Assembly: GCA_022567305.1 (NCBI GenBank)
Contig: JADFHF010000013.1
Location: 20,827 to 84,826 of the forward strand
Direction of reading: 5' to 3'
Source: Bacteroidota bacterium
GTDB lineage: Bacteria; Bacteroidota; Rhodothermia; Rhodothermales; UBA10348
DNA length: 64,000 nucleotides
Shown: positions 1-8,732 of the stretch, piece by piece
How positions within the stretch are numbered: position 1 is the stretch's first letter
Layout of the letters: each line of letters starts with the position of its first letter
Position numbers and translations under genes: made by a program
The notes under the pieces: model-generated
The model's input: the letters and a program-made list of their open reading frames with translations, nothing else
Told to the model about the DNA's origin: nothing
Databases searched by the model: none

Positions 1-2607
1 AATTCGGATCATCGCCAACTTGATCATATCCGCCTGCGTCCCCTGGATGGGCATATTTACAGCCACTCGTTCTGCGGATGAACGAACATTTCGGTTTCGG
101 GCATTAATGTCTGGCACATAGCGGCGGCGCCCCAGGATTGTTTCTACGTATCCCCTCTCCTGAGCTTTCGCCACCTGAAGCGACAGAAACCTCGTCACGT
201 TCGAATAGGATTTCTGATATCCACTGATCAGGTCCCGAGCTTCCTCCACCCGGCACCGAAGACGTTGAGCCAGACCAAACGGTGAGATCCCATAGGGTAT
301 TCCAAAATTTACTTCCTTGCCTCGCGATCGCTGTTCCCGTGTGACGTCCTCGATCGGAACGCCAAAAACTAGCGCAGCCGTCGTCGAATGAATATCTGCT
401 CCTTCAGAAAATGCTCTCTTCAGAGCCGAATCGTTACTCAAAGCGGCGAGAATTCTAAGCTCAATTTGCGCATAGTCTGCGGACATCAGAACAGAGCCTT
501 CGTCCGCCACGAAGGCCTTTCGAATTTCTCGTCCTCGTGCGGACCGAATAGGAATATTCTGAAGGTTTGGATTCGTGCTGGACAATCTGCCGGTTGCGGC
601 GGTGGTCTGGCCGTAAGACGTATGAACTCGACCTGTCTCCGGGTGAATCAGTTCCCCCAAACTATCGACATACGTACTCTTGAGTTTTGCCAGCTCCCTC
701 CAGTCGAGAATCAATCCGGGTAGTTCGTGCTCCGTAGCCAACTCCTTCAGAACGCTTTCCCTCGTGGACGGCTTTCCCTTTCCCGTTTTGGATACGACCG
801 GCATCCCCAGCTTCTCAAATAAGATTTTTCCGAGCTGCTGGGTCGACGCGATATTGAATGATTCTCCTGCGGCTTCGTAAATCTTACCTTCGAAGGACTC
901 GATCTCTATCGACATTTGACTCGACAGATCCGAGAGCACCCTTTGATCCACGCGGATGCCTGTCATTTCCATGTCTGCCAACACGCGAATCAATGGAAAT
1001 TCGATCTCCTCAGCGATTCTCGTGACGCCACCAGCCTCAAGTTCCTTAGACAGAATATTAGACAGTTGGAGCGTAATGTCCGCGTCTTCGCATGCGTATG
1101 GAGAAACCTCCTGAATCGGGACGTCTCGCATGGAACGCTGCTGTTTTCCTTTACCGATCAGACTGGAAATGGGAATGGGCTCGTAGTTCAGATACCGGCG
1201 GGCGAGCGCATCCATTCCATGCGAATCCTCTGGCGAAACCAGATAGTGGGATATCATGGTATCGAAGAAGGAACCACCTACCGTAAGTCCATGTCTTGCA
1301 AGCACAATATAATCGTACTTAATGTTTTGTCCGATCTTTTCGGACGTATTGGATAGGATCGGTTCCAGAGCGCGGAGCACCGCATCCATGCTCGTTCCGT
1401 CGGGCATTGGTGTCGGGATATACCATGCTTCAGACTCATGGACCGAAAGGGACACGCCCACAAGTGATGCCATCATGGGGTCGGTGGAAGTGGTCTCCGT
1501 ATCGAAAGACAGACGCTCGGCGTCACTCAATTTTGCAACCAGATCCGCAAGCTCGGATTCATTGCTAATGAGTTTGTAGGTCGAATCGTCCTCAGAATAG
1601 CGGGCGTACCCGTCTTCAGGCTCGACCGCTTGGGCCTCCTCGACCGGTTCGTGAGGCGAAAACAGGTCCTTTTCGGCCTCTCCTGGCTGTTCGCCCGATG
1701 CACCTGTGCCGTTCTGCTCGAACAATCGAAGAATCCTCTGGAAGAGTGAGCTGAATTCGTATTCCTGAAACAGAATTTTTATCCGCGGGAGGTCTGGAGC
1801 GTGGCGTTGAAAGTCCGACCATGTCAGGTCCAGTGGGACGTCGGTAAGAATCGTGACTAATTCTTTGCTGAGAACGGCATCGTCTGCATGATTCAAGAGT
1901 CCCTCTCTTGCCTTTTTCCCCTTAACCTCTTCAGCATGCTCAAGCGCCTTTTCAACAGACCCGTATTCAAGAAGGAGCTTGATCGCCGTCTTTTCGCCGA
2001 TCCCGGGCACGCCAGGGACGTTGTCAGCAGCATCACCCATCAGCGCCAGGACATCAATAAATTGAATCGGCTTCAGGCCATACTTCTCTTCAAATGACGA
2101 CTCCGTAATGGGATCAAAGGATTCCCCGCGGTAGGCCGGGCGAAACTGGCGGATGCGTTCGCTCAGAAGCTGAAAAAAATCTTTGTCCGGCGACACAATG
2201 ACCACGTTCGCCCCGTCGGCTTCTGCTTGCCGGGCGAGCGTTCCAATAACATCGTCGGCCTCGACTCCCTCGACCTCAGACACCGGAATGTCGAGTGCTT
2301 TCACGACTTCCTTAATTCGAGGCAGATTCGAAATCAGGTCTTCCGGGGGCGGGTCCCTATGGGCTTTATATTCAGGGTAAAGATCGTCCCTGAACGTCCC
2401 TCCTTCTCCGGGTGCGTCAAACACAACAACCATATGTTCGATGTTATGATCTTCGATCAGCTTCAGAAGCGCAGACACAAATCCATACGTTGCGGATGTA
2501 TTCTGTCCCTTCGAGTTGATCAGTGGCCGACTGATAAAAATGAAATGGGCTCGATACGCCAAGGCCATGGCATCGAGCAGGTAAAGAGTGCGCGGAGAAT
2601 CGGACAT
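1..2607 (-). CDS. polA: DNA polymerase I, 3' end outside the window
   Basis: Replicative gap-filling and repair polymerase. The reading frame runs from an ATG at 2607 (MSDSPRTLYLLDA) to the window edge, 869 codons without a stop. Seen in order: an N-terminal 5'-nuclease domain with VEADDVIGTLA and the GDAADNVPGVPGIGEKTA helix-hairpin-helix; a 3'-5' exonuclease domain with an intact DTETT motif, so proofreading is probably active; then the polymerase domain with motif A (DYAQIELR, about residues 706-716) and motif B (REQRSRGKEVNFGIPYG, near 760-775). Motif C (HDE) must lie beyond the left edge. The family is usually about 900-950 residues, so perhaps 50-80 residues are missing. Divergent from the dTDP-sugar operon, 130 bp away. 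The gene is partial only because of the window boundary. Confidence 0.97.
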   Translation of the reverse strand, partial: MSDSPRTLYLLDAMALAYRAHFIFISRPLINSKGQNTSATYGFVSALLKLIEDHNIEHMVVVFDAPGEGGTFRDDLYPEYKAHRDPPPEDLISNLPRIKEVVKALDIPVSEVEGVEADDVIGTLARQAEADGANVVIVSPDKDFFQLLSERIRQFRPAYRGESFDPITESSFEEKYGLKPIQFIDVLALMGDAADNVPGVPGIGEKTAIKLLLEYGSVEKALEHAEEVKGKKAREGLLNHADDAVLSKELVTILTDVPLDLTWSDFQRHAPDLPRIKILFQEYEFSSLFQRILRLFEQNGTGASGEQPGEAEKDLFSPHEPVEEAQAVEPEDGYARYSEDDSTYKLISNESELADLVAKLSDAERLSFDTETTSTDPMMASLVGVSLSVHESEAWYIPTPMPDGTSMDAVLRALEPILSNTSEKIGQNIKYDYIVLARHGLTVGGSFFDTMISHYLVSPEDSHGMDALARRYLNYEPIPISSLIGKGKQQRSMRDVPIQEVSPYACEDADITLQLSNILSKELEAGGVTRIAEEIEFPLIRVLADMEMTGIRVDQRVLSDLSSQMSIEIESFEGKIYEAAGESFNIASTQQLGKILFEKLGMPVVSKTGKGKPSTRESVLKELATEHELPGLILDWRELAKLKSTYVDSLGELIHPETGRVHTSYGQTTAATGRLSSTNPNLQNIPIRSARGREIRKAFVADEGSVLMSADYAQIELRILAALSNDSALKRAFSEGADIHSTTAALVFGVPIEDVTREQRSRGKEVNFGIPYGISPFGLAQRLRCRVEEARDLISGYQKSYSNVTRFLSLQVAKAQERGYVETILGRRRYVPDINARNRNVRSSAERVAVNMPIQGTQADMIKLAMIRI

Positions 2608-2737
2608 AACACGAATTGAAATGGGACAATCAAGCTATGAAAAGACCCGGTGACAATACAGCGAGGAACCAATTCCCCGCTTGTCCTTACATCGAACCGA
2701 TCTCCGAAAGAGCGCCTGAAAATTCATCGATGAAAAG

Positions 2738-3829
<1,092 letters not shown>

Positions 3830-3858
3830 AAGGTTTACTGACAGATAAGGGATCGAAG

Positions 3859-4608
3859 ATGAAGGGTGTCGTACTTGCGGGTGGTACAGGAAGCAGGCTC
3901 TTTCCTTTAACGAAAGTGACGAATAAGCACCTACTACCAGTCGGGAGATATCCGATGATTTATCATCCCATCATGCGGCTGAAACGGGTCGGTTGTACCG
4001 AAATTGCCATTGTCACCAGCCCCGAGCATATGGGTGATGTGGTCAATCTGCTTGGGAGCGGGTTTCGATTCGGAGTAGATTTCACCTACCGGGTTCAGGA
4101 CCAATCAGGAGGAATCGCCCAGGCCATGGGCCTCTGTGAGAATTTTACAGGTAGCGATTCCTTTATTGTAATGCTCGGTGACAATATTCTTGCCGATGAT
4201 TTTCCGATCGATGTCACAGAATTCATGTCTGGTTCCACGACCATAGCAGGAAAAGCACACGTCTTGCTCAAGCAGGTCCCCGACCCGGAGAGATACGGCG
4301 TACCCAGACTACTGGATGATACGATCGTTGAGGTCATCGAGAAGCCAACCCATCCACCAAGCAATTATTCGGTAATCGGAGTATATCTATTCGACCCGAA
4401 GGTCTACGATATCATTCGCACTCTCGAGCCATCCGATCGCGGCGAGCTCGAGATCAGCGATGTGATCAGTCATTATGCGCAGACGAAAACGCTATCTCAT
4501 GGTGTAGTACGTGGATGGTGGGGAGATGCTGGAACGCTGGAAGGGTATCAGGAGGCCAATAGCCTGGCGAAAGACCTTGTTTACGAAGAAATCCCGGTTA
4601 GCGAGTAG
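3859..4608 (+). CDS. rfbA: Glucose-1-phosphate thymidylyltransferase, short form
   Basis: Makes dTDP-glucose (or a related NDP-sugar) from dTTP and glucose-1-phosphate, the step before RfbB. Seen: N-terminal nucleotide-binding signature GVVLAGGTGSRLFPLT at residues 3-18, the activating lysine region NKHLLPV, a metal/sugar site around GDNILADD near 108, and VIEKPTHPPS near 159. At 249 residues it lacks the roughly 40-residue C-terminal extension of the classical 290-residue RmlA; shorter members of this family exist. A GGGA-like sequence sits 8-12 bases before the ATG. Lies 29 bp after rfbB and directly abuts the next gene, whose GTG follows the TAG stop by one base. Confidence 0.9.
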   Translation: MKGVVLAGGTGSRLFPLTKVTNKHLLPVGRYPMIYHPIMRLKRVGCTEIAIVTSPEHMGDVVNLLGSGFRFGVDFTYRVQDQSGGIAQAMGLCENFTGSDSFIVMLGDNILADDFPIDVTEFMSGSTTIAGKAHVLLKQVPDPERYGVPRLLDDTIVEVIEKPTHPPSNYSVIGVYLFDPKVYDIIRTLEPSDRGELEISDVISHYAQTKTLSHGVVRGWWGDAGTLEGYQEANSLAKDLVYEEIPVSE

Positions 4609-4609
4609 C

Positions 4610-5083
4610 GTGGATTGGAAAGACGGTGATATCGACGGCTGTGAATTCACACCACTCTCATTCCATAATGACGGGCGTGGCTGGCTTGCGGAAATTTTTC
4701 GAATAGATGAGCTGAACGAGTCTCATCATCCGGTCATGGCCTACATCTCCGAAACCAATCCCGGACAGGCAAGAGGACCTCACGAACACACGAATCAATC
4801 CGACCTCTTTGCATTTTTCTCAGGCACCATACGTCTTTACATGTGGGACGCCAGATCCGAATCGGTGACATACGGCGTCCGTTCGGTGCGACTGGTCGGT
4901 GAGGCCGATCCCTGCACGGTCATGATCCCTCCGGGTGTCGTCCACGCGTACCGGAATGATGGCACCACGCCCGCTCTTATTTTGAACTGCCCGAATCGTC
5001 TTTACGCCGGACCCGGAAAAACCGAGCAGGTTGATGAGATTCGGCACGAGGATTCCGACTCATCTATTTTTAAGCTCGAATAG
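4610..5083 (+). CDS. dTDP-4-dehydrorhamnose 3,5-epimerase-like cupin
   Basis: Predicted sugar-nucleotide epimerase or ketoisomerase of the RmlC family, acting after RfbB. A GTG at 4610 starts a 157-residue protein one base after the rfbA stop. The frame stays open upstream to 4511, but that would overlap rfbA by about 100 bases and add residues without similarity to the family. Seen: RGPHEHTNQSD with His58, Glu59 and His60 in the place of the RGLHYQ motif of classical RmlC, and IPPGVVHAYRN with His112, a typical cupin second motif. It is shorter than RmlC (about 180 residues), so it may be a 3-epimerase or a WbmH/FdtA-like isomerase. The family assignment is firm; the exact reaction is not. 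Confidence 0.82.
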   Translation: MDWKDGDIDGCEFTPLSFHNDGRGWLAEIFRIDELNESHHPVMAYISETNPGQARGPHEHTNQSDLFAFFSGTIRLYMWDARSESVTYGVRSVRLVGEADPCTVMIPPGVVHAYRNDGTTPALILNCPNRLYAGPGKTEQVDEIRHEDSDSSIFKLE

Positions 5084-5119
5084 ACTCGCCCAAGACCCTA
5101 TCGCTCCGTCCACATCGCC

Positions 5120-5806
5120 ATGAAACTCGTTCTTTTTGACATAGATGGAACGATTCTCACATCGCGGGGAGTCGGCAGAAAGGCCATTGCATCCGCGCTG
5201 CACCATGTGTCTGGAATTTCAGTCACCTCAGACGAAGTCTCATTCGCAGGACGTACCGACCCTCAAATCATGCGGGACCTGCTTCGCGTTGGAGGTCTTT
5301 CAGAGAATGAAATCGAAAACGTGTTTTGCGAGTGCATGGACAGTTACGTGGCTATTCTGATGCGGACCCTGATCCCTGAAATGATCACCATTCTCCCTGG
5401 AATTCAGGGACTCATACGAACTCTACATGGTCGTTCTGATATAGCCCTTGGTTTACTGACGGGGAACCTGAAGGACACGGCCTTTTTGAAATTGCACGCG
5501 GCCGGATTGGGTTCTTACTTCTCGTTCGGCGCATACGGGAGCGACCGGGAGGATAGAAATGAGCTGCCTCACGTCGCCGCTGACAGAGCTGCCTTGGCAT
5601 TCGGATCTCCCCTAGCCGTTGAAAAAACAGTCATCGTTGGAGATACACCCAACGACATCGAGTGCGCCGCCCAGTACGGAGCACGTAGCGTGGCCGTCTG
5701 TACCGGCGTATTCTCCAGATCCGAATTGGCGCAATGCGATGCTGATCTTCTGGTCGATGACTTCATGGACCCGGAACCCATGTTCGAACTGCTCGATCGC
5801 CTTTAA
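5120..5806 (+). CDS. HAD-superfamily phosphatase, phosphoglycolate-phosphatase-like
   Basis: Cytoplasmic haloacid-dehalogenase phosphatase, 228 residues. Motif I is FDIDGT with the nucleophile Asp7 and the general acid Asp9; motif II is in LLTGNLKD near 113; motif IV is IVGDTPNDIECA near 170-180. The helical cap between residues 15 and 85 is of the C1 type seen in Gph and beta-phosphoglucomutase relatives. The substrate cannot be read from sequence. It follows the dTDP-sugar genes by 36 bp on the same strand and may remove phosphate from a small sugar phosphate. Its 3' end overlaps the convergent fructosamine kinase gene by four bases, so no terminator fits between them. Confidence 0.85.
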   Translation: MKLVLFDIDGTILTSRGVGRKAIASALHHVSGISVTSDEVSFAGRTDPQIMRDLLRVGGLSENEIENVFCECMDSYVAILMRTLIPEMITILPGIQGLIRTLHGRSDIALGLLTGNLKDTAFLKLHAAGLGSYFSFGAYGSDREDRNELPHVAADRAALAFGSPLAVEKTVIVGDTPNDIECAAQYGARSVAVCTGVFSRSELAQCDADLLVDDFMDPEPMFELLDRL

Positions 5807-6675
5807 CGCCCGTAGGTCTGCAGGATCGTTCCAACGGCGGACGCATATGACGATCCAAACAGGTTCAGGTGATTCAGTAGATGGTACAGATTGTAGACAT
5901 CCCGCCTCTGACTGAACCCGTTATCCAGCGGCCAGCTTTCCGCGTAGGCGTCGTAGAATGGTTGCCCGAATGCTCCAAAGAGTGAACTCATCGCGACATC
6001 CACCTCGCGATGACCGTAGTAGACCGCCGGATCGATCAGCACTGGTTTCCCTTTCGAATCGGTCAGCACATTTCCGGCCCATAGATCGCCGTGAACCAGA
6101 GAGGCTCCTGGATTTTCGGGTAGTATCTGTTCGAGTCGGTCTAACAACCGAGTGAAATCCGAATCCCAGTCTAGTTTCCATACCCCGTTCCGGCGCGCCA
6201 TCTCGACCTGAGGTCGCAGCCGACAATCTCGGAAAAACTCTCCCCAGCTCGATTTCCGATCGTTGGGCTGCGAAGAAGCGCCGATAAAATTGTCCGAGGG
6301 CAATCCGTAAAACTCTTCCTGAGCCCGGTGAATTTCGGCCAGTCCGCGGCCAAGCGCCGACCACGATTCGGGGGTATGTGGACTCGTTTCAATCCACTCC
6401 AGAACGAGAATGCCTGCGCCCGACTCTAGGCGGGTTTCGGTCACGACTTCCGGAATCCGAATGGAAGACGTGGCCGAGGCCAGAAGTTGTAACCCGCTCC
6501 GTTCCGACTCGAATGTCCGGGCCACTTTGAAGTCACCCCACTTCGCAAAACAGAATCCAGATTCAGTTCGCAGTTTTGCCGAAGTGCCAATGCAGCCGCC
6601 GGACACGGGATAGTCTTCCAGTACTTTTTCACCGAGATCCTCTTCCAGCCCCCGGCAAAGTTCGAGCGGTAGCAT
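5803..6675 (-). CDS. Fructosamine/ketosamine-3-kinase family protein
   Basis: Small-molecule kinase of the FN3K family, related to choline and aminoglycoside kinases. Family members phosphorylate ketosamines (Amadori adducts) on proteins or free amines so that they fall apart, a protein-deglycation role; bacterial members often prefer ribulosamines or erythrulosamines. Seen in 290 residues: an N-lobe with GGCIGTSAKL and a FAKWG lysine, the catalytic loop HGDLWAGNVL near 195-204, and the metal-binding IDPAVYYGHREVDVAM. The LMW-PTP gene is three bases upstream on the same strand, a pairing known in other bacteria and proposed to link ketosamine phosphorylation with dephosphorylation of the sugar phosphate released. 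Last gene of the minus-strand operon. Confidence 0.9.
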   Translation of the reverse strand: MLPLELCRGLEEDLGEKVLEDYPVSGGCIGTSAKLRTESGFCFAKWGDFKVARTFESERSGLQLLASATSSIRIPEVVTETRLESGAGILVLEWIETSPHTPESWSALGRGLAEIHRAQEEFYGLPSDNFIGASSQPNDRKSSWGEFFRDCRLRPQVEMARRNGVWKLDWDSDFTRLLDRLEQILPENPGASLVHGDLWAGNVLTDSKGKPVLIDPAVYYGHREVDVAMSSLFGAFGQPFYDAYAESWPLDNGFSQRRDVYNLYHLLNHLNLFGSSYASAVGTILQTYGR

Positions 6676-6678
6676 TGT

Positions 6679-7203
6679 TTAGCTGGACGAATTCAGATTG
6701 TACTCCGACTCCAACGTGCGAAGGATTTCCGTAGCCGTTCTTTCAACGATTTGAAAAACACGATCAAACCCGCCATCGCCGCCGTAATACGGATCAGGTA
6801 CTTGGTAATCGTCGGGCTCGGGATCCAGTTCTCTAAAAAGACGCACCTTGTTTCCGTATTCGTTGTTTTGATCGAAATAGAGTATATCGTGGAGATTGTC
6901 CCGGTCCATCGCAAAGATGTGCTCGAATTCCTCGAGATCACTCTGAACGAACTGTCGTGCGTGTTGGTCTGCGAGCGATATTCCATATTTAAGGGCAACG
7001 GCCTGCATCCGAGAGTCGGGCGCCTGGCCCACATGCCAGGATCCGGTTCCGGCCGACACTATTTCAAACTGCTCTGAATGACCCGCTTTTGCAACCAGCG
7101 AACGAAATACACCTTCCGCAAGCGGACTTCGACAAATGTTGCCCATACAGACAAACAGAATCCGTACGGGTCGAGAAGACGATCCTTCCATAACACTCTC
7201 CAA
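6679..7203 (-). CDS. Low-molecular-weight protein-tyrosine-phosphatase
   Basis: Cysteine-based phosphatase of 174 residues. The P-loop is FVCMGNICRSP with the nucleophile Cys19 and Arg25 (CX5R), followed by Ser26; the general acid lies in PDPYYGGDGG at Asp137. All catalytic residues are present. The start is the ATG at 7203; a second in-frame ATG four codons on (7191) would also leave the P-loop intact. Members act on phosphotyrosine in exopolysaccharide control, but when next to a fructosamine kinase, as here, a role on sugar phosphates from deglycation has been proposed. Lies five bases after the NSS transporter gene. Confidence 0.93.
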   Translation of the reverse strand: MESVMEGSSSRPVRILFVCMGNICRSPLAEGVFRSLVAKAGHSEQFEIVSAGTGSWHVGQAPDSRMQAVALKYGISLADQHARQFVQSDLEEFEHIFAMDRDNLHDILYFDQNNEYGNKVRLFRELDPEPDDYQVPDPYYGGDGGFDRVFQIVERTATEILRTLESEYNLNSSS

Positions 7204-7208
7204 ATCGC

Positions 7209-8702
7209 TCAGCTCAACTGTGGAAACATGCGATGATTGAGCTTTTTATTTAGAGCAATGAAGACAATAGCAACAATCGACCACTGAACTAAAGCCGTCA
7301 TCACACTCAGCGGTTCTAGAGGATTAAACCATGAATCGGGTGCGTATTCAGTCGCCGAAACCCACATGAACCAGACGAGCAGGACCGCAGCTTCGATGGG
7401 GACCACATATTTGATAATCACCTCCCAGGTTTTGCCCGAATTCCAATCCCCTTCGATAGCATCCACGTCTTCCTTCCGGAAAGCGGCCGCACCGTACCGA
7501 ATAATTGAATACGCTACAAATGCACCCGATATCATCAGCGCAACACCCCATACAAAGTCTTGATTTTCGAAAATCGTCAGATTGATCGCCGAGGGAACAC
7601 CCAGAGAAAATCCCAGAATACCGATGGAAATAACCGCCGTTTTTCTAGAAAGGCCGACATCAACCAGTGTCCGTGAAGCGAGCTCGATCATGGCGATGAG
7701 TGAACTGAATGCGGCGAACGAAAGACCCAGGAAGAACAAAATTGCCAGGGTCCCGCCAAATTGCATCTTGGCAAACAGTTGCGGCATCCAGATGAAAGTC
7801 AGGCCCGTGGCTGCCGGACCGCTTGTCCGCATCACCTCCAATATTTCCGACTTGCTCATTTCAGCGCCGAGAGTCGCGAATACGGTCCCAAAAATCATGA
7901 GCGCTGCCAAAAGTGAAACGGTATTATTCCCGAAGCCTGTGATGAAGGAATTCTTTACCACACCGTAATTTGACTTCATGTAGGCACCATACGTCAGAAT
8001 AAGACCAAATCCGGCACCGGTATCCCAGGCATTCTGTGTGAGTGCTTCAATCCAGACTTTGGGGGATTTCAGCGTGGCCCAATCCGGTGTAAACAGGAAT
8101 GAAATCCCTTCAGATGCTCCGTCCAGGGTGATTGCACGTCCTACGGAGATCAGCACAATCACAAACAAGGTGGGGATCAGAAACTTATTAACCTTTTCGA
8201 TGGACCTCACACCTCGTAGAACAACGATCGCGCCCAGACCCATCGCCACGGCATGAAAGAGGACCGGACCTCCCCCGCCCTGAAAACCATCCCAAATCGC
8301 TTGGGACGATTCCGTAGACAACGGCAGCGGGTTGGAAATCATCTGGGTGAAATAATAAATGCACCAACCGGCTACCACGGAGTAGTAAAACATGATCGCC
8401 GTCGAGACAAAAGCGATGAATGCACCCATCCAGGCAAATTTTTTGCCCGCGATTTTAGATATCGTTCCAACGACCCCCATCCTGCCTTTCCGACCAAGGG
8501 CGAACTCCGCGATAATCAACGGAATCGACCATACAAGCAGGAAGACGACCCAGGCGAAAAGAAAAGCACCAGCACCGGCTTCACCGCTATTTTGAGCAGC
8601 AATTCTTGGAAATCGCCAGATGTTTCCGGTCCCAACAGCGATACCGAGTACGCTGACGATGAGGCCGAAGCGACTTGAAAAATGTTGGTCTGACGTTGAC
8701 AT
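7209..8702 (-). CDS. Sodium:neurotransmitter symporter (NSS) family transporter
   Basis: Inner-membrane Na+-coupled importer of amino acids or related amines, the SLC6/LeuT/MhsT family. At 497 residues the hydrophobicity suggests 11-12 membrane helices. The signature sits in TM1: GIAVGTGNIWRFPR around residues 20-32, with the unwound Gly-rich segment and conserved Asn and Trp-Arg-Phe-Pro that bind sodium and gate the site. The TM6 region holds a small-residue stretch (FLGLSFAAFSSLIAMIE) typical of the family. The substrate is unknown. Located between a penicillin-acylase-like hydrolase and the LMW-PTP/fructosamine kinase pair, so import of free amino acids or modified amines released by the hydrolase is a reasonable inference. 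Confidence 0.93.
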   Translation of the reverse strand: MSTSDQHFSSRFGLIVSVLGIAVGTGNIWRFPRIAAQNSGEAGAGAFLFAWVVFLLVWSIPLIIAEFALGRKGRMGVVGTISKIAGKKFAWMGAFIAFVSTAIMFYYSVVAGWCIYYFTQMISNPLPLSTESSQAIWDGFQGGGGPVLFHAVAMGLGAIVVLRGVRSIEKVNKFLIPTLFVIVLISVGRAITLDGASEGISFLFTPDWATLKSPKVWIEALTQNAWDTGAGFGLILTYGAYMKSNYGVVKNSFITGFGNNTVSLLAALMIFGTVFATLGAEMSKSEILEVMRTSGPAATGLTFIWMPQLFAKMQFGGTLAILFFLGLSFAAFSSLIAMIELASRTLVDVGLSRKTAVISIGILGFSLGVPSAINLTIFENQDFVWGVALMISGAFVAYSIIRYGAAAFRKEDVDAIEGDWNSGKTWEVIIKYVVPIEAAVLLVWFMWVSATEYAPDSWFNPLEPLSVMTALVQWSIVAIVFIALNKKLNHRMFPQLS

Positions 8703-8732
8703 AGCAGCTAGAGCGGATGAGTGATATTCGGG